A stretch of DNA of 64,000 nucleotides, from the NCBI RefSeq assembly GCF_016862915.1, contig NZ_BONW01000030.1, positions 1 to 64,000 on the forward strand. Direction: 5' to 3'. Shown piece after piece: positions 35,252 through 43,895 of this stretch. The notes below the pieces were generated by a model. The model was given only the letters and a program-made list of their open reading frames with translations. It had not been told where the DNA came from and did not search any database. Position 1 is the stretch's first letter; every line of letters starts with the position of its first letter. A program made the translations under genes and the position numbers. Source of the DNA: Plantactinospora endophytica (GTDB lineage: Bacteria > Actinomycetota > Actinomycetes > Mycobacteriales > Micromonosporaceae).

Positions 35252-36127
35252 TCAGGTCCCCGGGCGGCGGCCCATCACGTGCACCCGGGTACCCACCTTG
35301 CCGAGTTGCCACATCCGTCGGGCGTCGCTCGGCAGCAGGTTGACGCAGCCGTGCGAGCCGATCGGCATGTTGTGCAGATAGGTGGTGGTCTCGTGGAACC
35401 CGATTCCGCCGACGAAACGCTGCCAGTACGGCAACCACACCTCGTACGGGTCGGACCACTCCTTGGTGTTCCGGAAGTTGATTTTGTAGGTGCCGGCCGG
35501 CGTGGCGTACCCGGACATGCCGGTCCGGGTGACGGTGGGCGCCATCACCACCGTGCCGCCGCGCATCGCCCAGACGGTTTGCAGGGTCAGGTCGACGCAG
35601 AACGTCGTACCGCTGCCGGTCTTGCACTTTCCGGTGTTGGTCCGGGCCAGCCGGCGGGCGACGTCGGCGGTGGTCGGTCCGGCCCGGCCCTCGGCCGGCC
35701 GGATGTCGTAGCGGCGCTGGAACTTCTTGATCGCCGAGCAGTCGGCGGCGGACTGCCGGCCGTCCACAACGATCTTGCCGAAGCCGCCCAGCTTGGCCAG
35801 GTAGCCCTCGACCTCCCGCTGCCGGTCTCCCTGCGGGCAGCCGGCCGGCGGCTTCGGCGAACTGCTCCGAGCGGGCTTCTTCGTCGGCGCCTTGGTCGTC
35901 GGCGTGGTCTTGCGCGGGGTGGTACGCGGACTCGGCGTGGCGGCCTCTCCCCGGTCCGGCGCGGGCGGCGCGCTCGCCCCCGTTGCGTTCTCCGCCGCCG
36001 CCTCGACCGGGGGAAGCCCCTCGGCTCCCGACTGGTCCGACTGCGGATCAAACGCGCACGCACCGGCGCCGAACAGGGCGACTGCCACTAGAGTGATCAG
36101 ACCGGTGCCGAGACGCGTCAGTACCAT
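35252..36127 (-). CDS. L,D-transpeptidase lipoprotein with peptidoglycan-binding domain
   Basis: A 291-residue cell-wall enzyme that forms 3-3 peptidoglycan crosslinks outside the membrane. The lipobox FGAGAC lies near residue 24. A Thr/Pro/Lys-rich linker spans about 60-95. A peptidoglycan-binding domain follows (REVEGYLAKLGGFGKIVVDG; IKKFQRRYDIRPAEGRAGPT). The YkuD domain fills the C-terminal 125 residues, with the catalytic motif HNMPIGSHGCVNLL and C261 as nucleophile. Confidence 0.94.
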   Translation of the reverse strand: MVLTRLGTGLITLVAVALFGAGACAFDPQSDQSGAEGLPPVEAAAENATGASAPPAPDRGEAATPSPRTTPRKTTPTTKAPTKKPARSSSPKPPAGCPQGDRQREVEGYLAKLGGFGKIVVDGRQSAADCSAIKKFQRRYDIRPAEGRAGPTTADVARRLARTNTGKCKTGSGTTFCVDLTLQTVWAMRGGTVVMAPTVTRTGMSGYATPAGTYKINFRNTKEWSDPYEVWLPYWQRFVGGIGFHETTTYLHNMPIGSHGCVNLLPSDARRMWQLGKVGTRVHVMGRRPGT

Positions 36128-36282
36128 CTGCCCCTCCCCAGAAGCCGTCGACAGCTAGACGCACAGGGGTACCGGTCCGGTTGCACCAGTTGAAGAATTT
36201 TTCCGGTTCGTTATCCATCGTGCAAGACTGGAGGGTCGGTGCGTGGGACGCCCGACCTCGGACGACGGGGAGGGCGTGCAGC

Positions 36283-37962
36283 GTGAGCGGCGGACCACTG
36301 ATCGTGCAGTCGGACAAGACCCTGCTGCTGGAGGTCGACCATCCGGACGCGCTGGCCTGCCGGATGGCGATCGCGCCCTTCGCCGAGCTGGAGCGCTCGC
36401 CGGAGCACGTGCACACCTACCGGTTGACCCCGCTGGGCCTGTGGAACGCGCGGGCGGCCGGGCACGACGCCGAGGGCGTGGTCGACGCGCTGCTGCGCTA
36501 CTCCCGCTATCCGGTGCCGCACGCGCTGCTGGTCGACGTCGCCGAGACGATGGACCGGTACGGCCGGCTGCAACTCGTCGCGCACCCCACGCACGGGCTG
36601 GTGCTGCGCGCCCTGGACCGGCTGGTCCTGATCGAGGTGGCCAAGAGCAAGAAGCTGGCCGGCATGCTCGGCGCGAAACTGGACGACGACACCGTGATCG
36701 TCCACCCGTCCGAGCGCGGCCGGCTCAAGCAGGCGCTGCTGAAGCTCGGCTGGCCGGCCGAGGACCTGGCCGGCTACGTCGACGGCGAGGCGCACCCGAT
36801 CGAGCTGGCCACCGAGGGCACCGACGGGCGGCCCGGCTGGGAGCTGCGGTCGTACCAGCGGGAGGCGGTGCAGAGCTTCTGGGCCGGCGGGTCGGGCGTG
36901 GTGGTGCTGCCCTGTGGCGCCGGCAAGACGCTGGTCGGGGCCGCCGCGATGGCCGAGGCGAAGGCGACCACGCTGATCCTGGTCACCAACACCGTCGCCG
37001 GCCGGCAGTGGAAGCGGGAACTGATCGCCCGTACCTCGCTGACCGAGGAGGAGATCGGGGAATACTCCGGCGAGCGCAAGGAGATCCGTCCGGTCACCAT
37101 CGCGACGTACCAGGTGCTGACCGCGCGGCGCGGCGGCGCCTTCACCCACCTGGACCTGTTCGGCGCCCGGGACTGGGGTCTGGTGATCTACGACGAGGTG
37201 CACCTGCTGCCGGCGCCGATCTTCCGGTTCACCGCCGACCTCCAGGCCCGCCGCCGGCTCGGCCTGACCGCCACGCTGGTCCGGGAGGACGGTCGGGAGG
37301 GCGACGTCTTCTCGCTGATCGGCCCGAAGCGGTACGACGCGCCGTGGAAGGACATCGAGGCGCAGGGCTGGATCGCCCCGGCCGACTGCACCGAGGTACG
37401 CGTCACGCTGACCGAGGCCGAGCGGATGGCGTACGCGGTCGCCGAGCCCGAGGAGCGCTACCGGGTGGCGGCGACCGCCCGCACCAAGCTGCCGGTGGTG
37501 AAGGCGCTGGTCGAGCGGCACTCCGCCGACCAGGTGTTGGTGATCGGCGGCTACATCGACCAGCTCCACGAGTTGGGCGAGACGCTGGACGCGCCGATCG
37601 TGCAGGGCTCGACCACCAACAAGGAACGCGAACGCCTCTTCGACGCGTTCCGGGCCGGCGAGATCTCCACGCTGGTCATCTCCAAGGTCGGCAACTTCTC
37701 CATCGACCTGCCGGAGGCGGCGGTGGCGATCCAGGTCTCCGGCACCTTCGGCTCCCGGCAGGAGGAGGCGCAGCGGCTCGGCCGGGTACTCCGACCGAAG
37801 GCCGACCGTCGGCAGGCGCACTTCTACACAGTCGTCTCCCGGGACACCATCGACACCGAGTACGCCGCACACCGACAGCGCTTCCTCGCCGAGCAGGGGT
37901 ACGCGTACACGATCGTGGACGCCGACGACGTGCTCGGGCCGTCGCTGCCCAGCGTCGACTGA
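36283..37962 (+). CDS. XPB/Ssl2-like DNA repair helicase
   Basis: A 559-residue superfamily 2 helicase that unwinds DNA using ATP. The N-terminal domain covers residues 1-170. The Walker A motif is LPCGAGKT, the DEAD-box equivalent DEVH in VIYDEVHLLPAP, motif III LGLTATLVRED, and motif VI EAQRLGRVLRPKADRRQ. The thumb-like and RED-like stretches are consistent with bacterial XPB as described in mycobacteria. GTG 36283 follows GGGGAGG. It pairs functionally with the helicase-associated gene at 32.4 kb. Confidence 0.95.
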   Translation: MSGGPLIVQSDKTLLLEVDHPDALACRMAIAPFAELERSPEHVHTYRLTPLGLWNARAAGHDAEGVVDALLRYSRYPVPHALLVDVAETMDRYGRLQLVAHPTHGLVLRALDRLVLIEVAKSKKLAGMLGAKLDDDTVIVHPSERGRLKQALLKLGWPAEDLAGYVDGEAHPIELATEGTDGRPGWELRSYQREAVQSFWAGGSGVVVLPCGAGKTLVGAAAMAEAKATTLILVTNTVAGRQWKRELIARTSLTEEEIGEYSGERKEIRPVTIATYQVLTARRGGAFTHLDLFGARDWGLVIYDEVHLLPAPIFRFTADLQARRRLGLTATLVREDGREGDVFSLIGPKRYDAPWKDIEAQGWIAPADCTEVRVTLTEAERMAYAVAEPEERYRVAATARTKLPVVKALVERHSADQVLVIGGYIDQLHELGETLDAPIVQGSTTNKERERLFDAFRAGEISTLVISKVGNFSIDLPEAAVAIQVSGTFGSRQEEAQRLGRVLRPKADRRQAHFYTVVSRDTIDTEYAAHRQRFLAEQGYAYTIVDADDVLGPSLPSVD

Positions 37963-38432
37963 GCTGTCTCCCGGCTCAGCGAAATCCACATGCTGTCTGA
38001 TCGACGTCGGTCGCCCTGAGGGCTGCCATCAGCGCCAGGACATGGCCTGAACTTGCTACGTTCGGTTACCGCATAGCGGAGGTACGCGAGCGGATCGCGG
38101 CAGACCAGTGCGCCTTCTGGAGCCTCGAACCTGCAGAACAGCACGTTGCTTGGCGTCGGCAGTTGCAGATGAGCGAGTCACCATATTGCCGATGTACATT
38201 GCGCGCGTGGAGCTCGGTCATCTTGCCAGCATCCTGCGGCGCAACGGTGAAGCGTGGGCACAAAGGAGGCCCTCCTCACGTCGCACCTGGAGATCGTGCT
38301 AGTTCAGGGCAGGAGTGCCTTCCGGCCGATTGTGAAGGCACTCTTTCCCTGAACCAGTACGACCCTGCCTCGGTGCTCTCGGCTCGCGCCTCCACAAAGG
38401 AGGTCGAGTGGGTTTCGGCGGGCGGGTGCCGG
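37963..38432. other. Lower-GC gene-free stretch with an orphan terminator
   Basis: About 470 bases whose composition is clearly less GC-rich than the neighbouring genes. A short frame ends with TAG at 38300-38302 (tail EWAQRRPSSRRTWRSC-like) 11 bases before a hairpin terminator on the plus strand. Another frame around 38066-38170 reads RIAEVRERIAADQCAFWSLE and runs out without a good start. These may be remnants of a decayed gene or a small RNA locus. I see no convincing intact CDS. Confidence 0.5.
38313..38349 (+). terminator. Rho-independent terminator without an assigned gene
   Basis: Arms GAGTGCCTTC (38313-38322) and GAAGGCACTC (38334-38343) pair perfectly around an 11-base loop and are followed by TTTCCCT. 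The orientation is plus. The nearest recognised upstream plus-strand gene, the XPB helicase, ends 350 bases earlier. Confidence 0.75.
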
Positions 38433-38801
38433 TCAGTACCCGTCGGGGTGGTCGCGCCACCAGCGTTCGCGGTCGCGGCGCTCCCGCTCCAACCGCTCCC
38501 GCAGCGCGGCGAACTCCCGCTCGCCCCGGGCCGCCAGCTCGGCCCGCTCCTCCTCGGAGGTCTCCGCCCAGCGCTGCGCGAACTGCTCCATCCGGGGGTT
38601 GAGCGCCGAGGCGAAGACCGGCGAGGTGGCCACCTCGCGCAGCCCGCGCCGGCCGTCCAGCACGTCGGCCACCAGCCGGCGGAACTCGGGGTCGTCGGTG
38701 CGTTCGCCGAGAGTCTTCAGCGAGTCGCGCAGGTGCCGGGAGAGCGCCGGGTCGCCCCCGGCGACGTCGAGCAGCGGTTCGTCGTCCGTCGGTGGTCTCA
38801 T
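38433..38801 (-). CDS. Small charged protein of the ESX-linked cluster, function unknown
   Basis: A 122-residue soluble protein, highly charged and mostly helical. It ends with a Glu/Arg-rich probable coiled coil (ERAELAARGEREFAALRERL then ERERRDRERWWRDHPDGY). I recognise no domain. The start lies 13 bases from the stop of the WXG-like gene on the same strand, so it belongs to the same transcript and could be a chaperone-like or cytoplasmic partner of the secreted proteins. Confidence 0.68.
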   Translation of the reverse strand: MRPPTDDEPLLDVAGGDPALSRHLRDSLKTLGERTDDPEFRRLVADVLDGRRGLREVATSPVFASALNPRMEQFAQRWAETSEEERAELAARGEREFAALRERLERERRDRERWWRDHPDGY

Positions 38802-38814
38802 CTGGTACTCCGGC

Positions 38815-39570
38815 TCAGTCGCGGTGGTGGGAGACGGGCGGTTCGGCCGGCGGGCGTACGGCTGGATGGTCGTACTCCCTGGCCGGCAGGAGCGGCAGCC
38901 TGTTGTCGTCCACCTGGCCGAGCAATCCGGCGACCACCCCGCTGAACGCCTGCACGAGGTTCCAGATGTTGCTGTGCAGGCTCAGGATCTGCTGCCACTT
39001 CGCGACGGCCTGACTGGCGGTGAACGCGATGGTGGCGCCACCGATGATCGGGCCGATCACGGTCGGCGCCGACGCCGCCGTCGCGGCCATCTCGATGCCG
39101 ATCGCGATCAGCAAATCCACGAGCCCTTCCAACAGGCCCTTCAGTGCACCGGCCGTCTCGTAGACGCTGAACGCCGTCACGTCCAACTGCCAACCGAGCT
39201 GGACGAGAACGCTGATCTGGCCCCTGAGCACCTGCCCGACGCCGCTGAAGTACTCGTCGGCGGCGTCCCGGGCGTTGCCCTCCCAGCCGTAGCCGACGGT
39301 GGCAACCGCAGAGTTGAGGGCGCCGGCACACGCGTCGTTGAAGTTGGCCAGGGTCTGCACCGCCTTGCCGGCCGTCTGCACCGCCTGCCAGTCGCCGGTG
39401 AACTGCTCGGCGGCCCACTGGAACGGGTTGGTGCCGATGACGAGGTTCATCGCCTCACCCAGCCAGTACGACGGACTGATGTACTGGGAGACGCCGAGAT
39501 AGTTCTCCAAGCTGTCCGGGATCGGGTCCTCGACCTTCGGGTCGATGAGTTCGTCCAACGGGTCGGCCAT
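38815..39570 (-). CDS. WXG100-superfamily-like protein, putative type VII substrate
   Basis: A 251-residue helical protein. Residues about 40-150 look like a WXG/PPE-type helical hairpin with a W-x-G turn at YGWEGNARDAADEYFSGV. It is followed by a hydrophobic Ala/Ile-rich segment (LIAIGIEMAATAASAPTVIG) and a Pro-rich C-terminus. No toxin domain is evident. It is encoded 26 bases after the EspC-like gene. I infer that it is exported by an ESX system together with that protein. Confidence 0.75.
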   Translation of the reverse strand: MADPLDELIDPKVEDPIPDSLENYLGVSQYISPSYWLGEAMNLVIGTNPFQWAAEQFTGDWQAVQTAGKAVQTLANFNDACAGALNSAVATVGYGWEGNARDAADEYFSGVGQVLRGQISVLVQLGWQLDVTAFSVYETAGALKGLLEGLVDLLIAIGIEMAATAASAPTVIGPIIGGATIAFTASQAVAKWQQILSLHSNIWNLVQAFSGVVAGLLGQVDDNRLPLLPAREYDHPAVRPPAEPPVSHHRD

Positions 39571-39596
39571 GTCGTCTCCTTCCTCCCCGCCGGCGC

Positions 39597-39899
39597 TCAG
39601 TAGGTCCGGTCGAGCTGTTCGGCCGCCGCCGCGTCCGTGGTCTCGTAGTACTGCGCGACCCGCTCGATCTCCTCGGCGGAGAGTCTGAGCACGTTCTCAA
39701 GCTGCATGTACGAGAGCAGCAACTGGTTCCTGATCGCGGCGACGGCGTCGAACACCGTCTGGAACAGTGGCCCCGAGGAAGCGCTGATCTCCAGCCATCG
39801 CTCGTCGTACTGCTGTGCCCCCACCGAGTCGTTGACCAGGTCGGTGAGTGCGGCACCGAACTCGCGGATGACCGCCGGATCGGCCTTGAACGACGACAC
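39597..39899 (-). CDS. EspC-like ESX (type VII) secretion-associated protein
   Basis: A 100-residue helical protein of the EspC/DUF2580 kind. It starts SSFKADPAVIREFGAALTDL, has a central turn near residue 40, and ends with the type VII export signal pattern YxxxD (Y85-ETT-D89). Such proteins form exported helical partners of WXG-type proteins. It is the first of three tightly spaced genes, 94 bases downstream of the beta-lactamase-fold gene. No ESX ATPase or membrane genes are in the window. Confidence 0.82.
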   Translation of the reverse strand: MSSFKADPAVIREFGAALTDLVNDSVGAQQYDERWLEISASSGPLFQTVFDAVAAIRNQLLLSYMQLENVLRLSAEEIERVAQYYETTDAAAAEQLDRTY

Positions 39900-39993
39900 G
39901 TTTCCCCCATGCGTTTTGCTGCGCAGTTGGGTGGAGGGTGCCAGCCGCCGACTTCAGATCGGCTTCACGCTGTCGACAGGTCGGGGCCGGGCG

Positions 39994-41325
39994 TCAGCCG
40001 TTCGCCGGTGGGTCGGCTGGCTGGCCGGTGATGGCCTGCATCTCTCGCTGGAGGATCTCCTGCAACGGGATGTCGTCGTAGTTGCTCAGGACGACGCTGA
40101 CCCAACCGGTGTCCGGGTAGATGTTCCAGTTGGCGCCGCTGCCGGCCCCACCGCCGCCGCGTCCGAACACCCACTGGCGGCCGTTGACGAGGCGGAGCGG
40201 ACCTGAGTACGCCCTGAACGACGTGGGCGTGCGGCCGGGGAGCTTGGCGCCGGTCAACAACTCGGCGAAGGGACGATCCAGTACCCTGCCGTCGCGCAGC
40301 GCATGCGCGAACCGGACCAGGTCCGGAGCGGTGGCGAAACCGTCGCCCGAGGCGTGGCCGATGAAGCTGCGGCCCGGGTTCCTGCCTGCTATAGCTGGGT
40401 GCACGCTGCCCTTGTCCAGGTTGCGAACGGCGTCGACACGGCTGCCGTCCGCCTGCCGCATGTACGAGTGCGCGATGTGCTCGTCGGTGAGCCACTGCGT
40501 TCTGGTGTAGAAGGCCGAGCCGGTCATGCCGGAGCGCCCGAAGACGTGCTCGTGCACGTAGTCCCAGTACGTGGTGCCGGTCACGGCCTCCACGATCTGC
40601 GCGGCGATGGCCAGGCCGGCACCGGCGCCGGGAAGGTGGGCCTGGTCGCCCGCACCGGGGGCGACCACCAGCCTCGCCTGCCGGGTCCACTGCTGGTACT
40701 GCTCGTGCACCTCCGCCCGGCTATGGAAGACGCGTTGCCAGTCCGGCATCGGGGCGTCCAGTCCGGCGGTGCTGGTGAGCAGGTGGTGGATGGTCACTTT
40801 CTCGGCGATCTCCGTGGCGAAGCCCGACAGGTGCGCGCCCACCGTCTCCGACAGGCTCAGCCTGCCCTGCTGCACCAGTTGCAGGACGGCCACCGCCAGG
40901 AACGGCTGGATCGCCGAGCTGAGGTTGACGGCAACGTCTTCGTGGTTGCGGATCCCTCGTTCCTTGTCGGCCATGCCGTAACTGCGCGACAGGATGGTCC
41001 GGCCCCGGTGCGACAGCAGCACCACGCCGGAGAACCTGTCCTGCGCGGCCAGTTCCGCCACGTACCGGTCGAAGGCTCCGCCGGGCCGGGTGTCCGGCGG
41101 GATCCGCTCGTGCCCAGGTGCCTCGGGCGCCAAGGGTGCCTCAGGGGCGAGGGGTGCCTCGGGGGCGAAGGGTGCCTCGGGGGCGATCGGGGCCGAGGCG
41201 GCCTGGCCGCGCTCCGCGCCGACGAGTGGCGCGCCGGCCGCCACGCCGGCGGCCACCAACCCGCCCCATCCGACCAGCCGCCGCCGATCGATACCACGTA
41301 CCGAGTCCGAGTCGAAAACCATCAC
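39994..41325 (-). CDS. Beta-lactamase-fold (class C type) exported protein lacking most catalytic residues
   Basis: A 443-residue serine-hydrolase-fold protein. The N-terminus has a twin-arginine signal (DRRRLVGWGGLVAAG), then a four-copy APEAP spacer at about 45-70. The fold is clear from FSGVVLLSHRGRTILSRSYG and VAVLQLVQQGRLSL. The SxxK motif reads S137-A-I-Q140, so the Lys is lost. The YxN site aligns with G-A-G (233-235), and the usual HGG reads R389-G-G. I infer a non-catalytic, ligand- or wall-binding protein. It may share a transcript with the ESX genes. Confidence 0.85.
   Translation of the reverse strand: MMVFDSDSVRGIDRRRLVGWGGLVAAGVAAGAPLVGAERGQAASAPIAPEAPFAPEAPLAPEAPLAPEAPGHERIPPDTRPGGAFDRYVAELAAQDRFSGVVLLSHRGRTILSRSYGMADKERGIRNHEDVAVNLSSAIQPFLAVAVLQLVQQGRLSLSETVGAHLSGFATEIAEKVTIHHLLTSTAGLDAPMPDWQRVFHSRAEVHEQYQQWTRQARLVVAPGAGDQAHLPGAGAGLAIAAQIVEAVTGTTYWDYVHEHVFGRSGMTGSAFYTRTQWLTDEHIAHSYMRQADGSRVDAVRNLDKGSVHPAIAGRNPGRSFIGHASGDGFATAPDLVRFAHALRDGRVLDRPFAELLTGAKLPGRTPTSFRAYSGPLRLVNGRQWVFGRGGGGAGSGANWNIYPDTGWVSVVLSNYDDIPLQEILQREMQAITGQPADPPANG
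41117..41188. repeat. Four in-frame 18-base tandem copies encoding APEAP spacers
   Basis: Units at 41117-41134, 41135-41152, 41153-41170 and 41171-41188 all begin GGTGCCTC. They encode repeated Ala-Pro-Glu-Ala-Pro residues directly after the signal peptide of the beta-lactamase-fold protein, a probable wall-spanning spacer. Confidence 0.93.
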
Positions 41326-41445
41326 CGCACCCTATGGATGGGGTGTGAAAATCCATTGAAGAATCCGTATGGCATCTCTGTGGCTTGTGGACGACCTGCC
41401 ACCGCGTTCAGTCTGCGGCAGATCCGGATGGGTCAGAATGTGTCG

Positions 41446-41862
41446 ATGACGAGCTCCGCTGACGACTCCGGTCCGGTCCGGATTGTTACCGCCGTTCTTC
41501 GCGACGGCGATCGGGTCCTGCTGTGTCATCGAAGCGCCGGACGCCGTTGGTACCCCGATGTGTGGGACCTGCCGGGCGGTCATGTCGACGAGGGGGAGGA
41601 TCCGAAGGAGAGCCTTGTCCGCGAGCTTCGGGAGGAGTTGGGGATCACGGCGCCGGAGCCGTCCAGCCCGCCGTTGCACGAGATCCGGACCGCGACGTTC
41701 GACATGCAGATCTGGTTGGTCGACAGGTGGACCGGAACACCCGTCAACGCCGCGCCGGACGAACACGACGCTGTGGCGTGGTTCGAGACGTCCGACCTTG
41801 ACGGCCTGCGTCTCGCCCACGAGCCGTACCTCTCGATGCTCACCGCCGTGCTCGCCACGTGA
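41446..41862 (+). CDS. Nudix hydrolase
   Basis: A 138-residue Nudix enzyme that hydrolyses a nucleoside diphosphate linked to another group. The Nudix box is complete: GHVDEGEDPKESLVRELREE followed by LGI. The MutT-like preceding sequence GDRVLLCHRSAGRRWYPDVW suggests nucleotide cleaning. ATG 41446 gives normal length; an in-frame ATG at 41428 is possible. It is divergent from the beta-lactamase-fold gene. The substrate is unknown. Confidence 0.9.
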   Translation: MTSSADDSGPVRIVTAVLRDGDRVLLCHRSAGRRWYPDVWDLPGGHVDEGEDPKESLVRELREELGITAPEPSSPPLHEIRTATFDMQIWLVDRWTGTPVNAAPDEHDAVAWFETSDLDGLRLAHEPYLSMLTAVLAT

Positions 41863-42004
41863 CCTCGCTCCGCGAGCCCGGGGTGCGCGCTCGTCAGGAC
41901 TGCCCGGCTCCGCGATCGGGTCAGCAGCCCTGACCGGGCACGGTGACGACGAGCCACCGGGCGGGCCACGCCGGCGCGGGGTAGCCGCCGGGCAACCGCC
42001 GGGG

Positions 42005-42916
42005 CTACGGCAGTTCGGGGCCGCCGTCGAGCAGCTCGATCAGCAGGTCGCCGTACTCCTCGATCCGGGACAGCGCCTCGGCGGCGGGAAACTGGCGGAC
42101 GGCGCCCGGCTCGCCCTCGGCCGCCGCCTCGACCTCGGCCCAGTGCAGCGGGGTGGATACGGCGGGGGCGGGCTGCGCCCGCAGTGAGTACGGCGCCACC
42201 GTCGTCTTCGCCGCGTTGTTCTGGCTCCAGTCGATGAAGACCTTGCCGGGGCGGAGCCGCTTGGCCATCTGGGCGGTGACCGACTTCGGTGCCTTCCGGG
42301 CCAGTTCGTCGGCGATCCGCTTGGCGTACGCCGAGACGGTGTCGGCAGACTGCCGCCCGGAGATCGGGCAGAGCAGTTGCATGCCCTTGCGGCCGGAGGT
42401 CTTCGGATAGCTGTCGACGCCGTCGGCGGCCAGCCGTTCCCGGATCATCAGGGCGACTCCGCAGCACTCGACGAGCCCGGCCGGGGCGCCCGGGTCCAGG
42501 TCCATCACCATCAGGTCGGGGTCGGCGCCGACCTGCCACTGCGGGCTGTGCAGTTCCAGCGCGGCGAGGTTGGCCAGCCAGACCAGCGTCGGCAGGTCGT
42601 CGCAGACCACGTAGTCCAGCATGTCCCGGTCCTTGGACGAGCCGGGTGACGGCAGCCGCTCCAGGCGTACCCAGTCCGGGGTGCCGGCCGGGGCGTTCTT
42701 CTCGAAGAAGGAGGCGCCGTCGACGCCGTTCGGGTAGCGGATCCGGGTCAGCGGCCGGTTCCGCAGGTGCGGCAGCAGGGCCGCCGAGACCCGGGTGTAG
42801 TAGTCGATCACCTCCCCCTTGGTGAACCCGGACGCCGGATAGAGCACCTTGTCCAGGTTGGACAGTTCGAGGGCCCGTCCCTCGACCTCGACGCGTACCC
42901 GCTGCTCACGTGCCAT
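42005..42916 (-). CDS. LigD-type primase/polymerase (NHEJ polymerase)
   Basis: A 303-residue archaeo-eukaryotic-primase-fold polymerase used in non-homologous end joining to fill gaps. The metal-binding DxD lies in LMVMDLDPGAP. Other marks are FTKGEVIDYYTRVSAALLPH, TRIRYPNGVDGASFFEKNAP, SGRKGMQLLCPI and KVFIDWSQNNAAKTTVAPYS. It is a stand-alone protein, not fused to ligase or nuclease as in mycobacterial LigD. Its start overlaps the end of the ligase gene by 11 bases, so the two are translationally coupled. Confidence 0.94.
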   Translation of the reverse strand: MAREQRVRVEVEGRALELSNLDKVLYPASGFTKGEVIDYYTRVSAALLPHLRNRPLTRIRYPNGVDGASFFEKNAPAGTPDWVRLERLPSPGSSKDRDMLDYVVCDDLPTLVWLANLAALELHSPQWQVGADPDLMVMDLDPGAPAGLVECCGVALMIRERLAADGVDSYPKTSGRKGMQLLCPISGRQSADTVSAYAKRIADELARKAPKSVTAQMAKRLRPGKVFIDWSQNNAAKTTVAPYSLRAQPAPAVSTPLHWAEVEAAAEGEPGAVRQFPAAEALSRIEEYGDLLIELLDGGPELP

Positions 42917-43868
42917 CGACGTCCGCCACCGTCTTGTCGGCGCGCAGCCGGCGGATCCGGGGGAACCGCAGCCGGCCGTCCGGCGTGCGCTGGCCGTACT
43001 TCACCTCCACCACGATCCGGGGGGTTACCCAGATCGCGCCCCGGGCATCCTCCCGGGGCACCGGGGTCACGAACGGCGAGCCGCCGGTGCGCAGCGGCTC
43101 CAGCACGGCCAGCAACTCCCGCTCGATCGCCGCGCCGATGCCGCCGCCGACCCGGCCCCGGTAGACCAGGCCGCCGGCCGGTGCCGGCACCCCGACCAGC
43201 AGCCCGCCGATCCGGCGTACGCCGGGGCGCCAGCCGCCGACCACGAAGTCGTCGGTGACCTCCAGTTTCACCTTGACCCAGTCCGGCGACCGGACCCCGG
43301 GCCGGTAGACCGCGTCGACCCGTTTGGAGACCACGCCCTCCAGCCCGTGCTCGCCGGCCGCCTGGTAGGTGGCCCGGCCGTCCGGGAAGACCGGCGGTAC
43401 CGCCCAGCGCGGTCCGGCCAGCCCCAGTTCCTCCAGCGCCTCCCGGCGCCGCCGGTACGGCCACCCGGTCAGCTCGGTACCGTCCCGCCGCAGCAGATCG
43501 AAGATCATGTACGTCACCGGCAGGCTGGCCGCCAGCCGAGCCGCCCGGGCCGGTTCCCGGACGTGCATCCGCTCGGCGAGCGCGGTGAACGACGGCTGCC
43601 CCGACTCGGTCAACACCACCACCTCGCCGTCGAGCACCGCGTCGGACAGCCCCCGGTCGGCGAGCTGCGCCCCCAGCGGGGCGAGTTCCGGATAGGCGGC
43701 GGTGATCTCCACGCCGGAGCGGGCGTACAGTCTCAGCCCGCCCTCGGCGAAGTCGCCGATTGCCCGCACCCCGTCCCACTTGAACTCATGCACCCAGCCG
43801 GGGCCTGCGGGCAGCTCCCCGGTGACCGCGAGCATCGGCTTGACCGGGGTGCCGGGCACGATCCTCAC
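42906..43868 (-). CDS. ATP-dependent DNA ligase (LigC/LigD ligase type)
   Basis: A 320-residue NHEJ-type DNA ligase. The adenylated Lys lies in the KxDG motif HEFKWDGVRAIGDF. Other motifs are YARSGVEITAAYPEL, VLDGEVVVL, GLEGVVSKRVDAVYRPG and WVKVKLE. The OB domain is at about 215-320 (PRIVVEVKYGQRTPDGRLRF). I chose GTG 43868; GTG 43859 is an alternative. It is divergent from Ku, with a 12-base inverted repeat between them. Confidence 0.93.
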   Translation of the reverse strand: MRIVPGTPVKPMLAVTGELPAGPGWVHEFKWDGVRAIGDFAEGGLRLYARSGVEITAAYPELAPLGAQLADRGLSDAVLDGEVVVLTESGQPSFTALAERMHVREPARAARLAASLPVTYMIFDLLRRDGTELTGWPYRRRREALEELGLAGPRWAVPPVFPDGRATYQAAGEHGLEGVVSKRVDAVYRPGVRSPDWVKVKLEVTDDFVVGGWRPGVRRIGGLLVGVPAPAGGLVYRGRVGGGIGAAIERELLAVLEPLRTGGSPFVTPVPREDARGAIWVTPRIVVEVKYGQRTPDGRLRFPRIRRLRADKTVADVDGT

Positions 43869-43895
43869 TCTAGGTCCGCGCCGAAACACTCGCGT

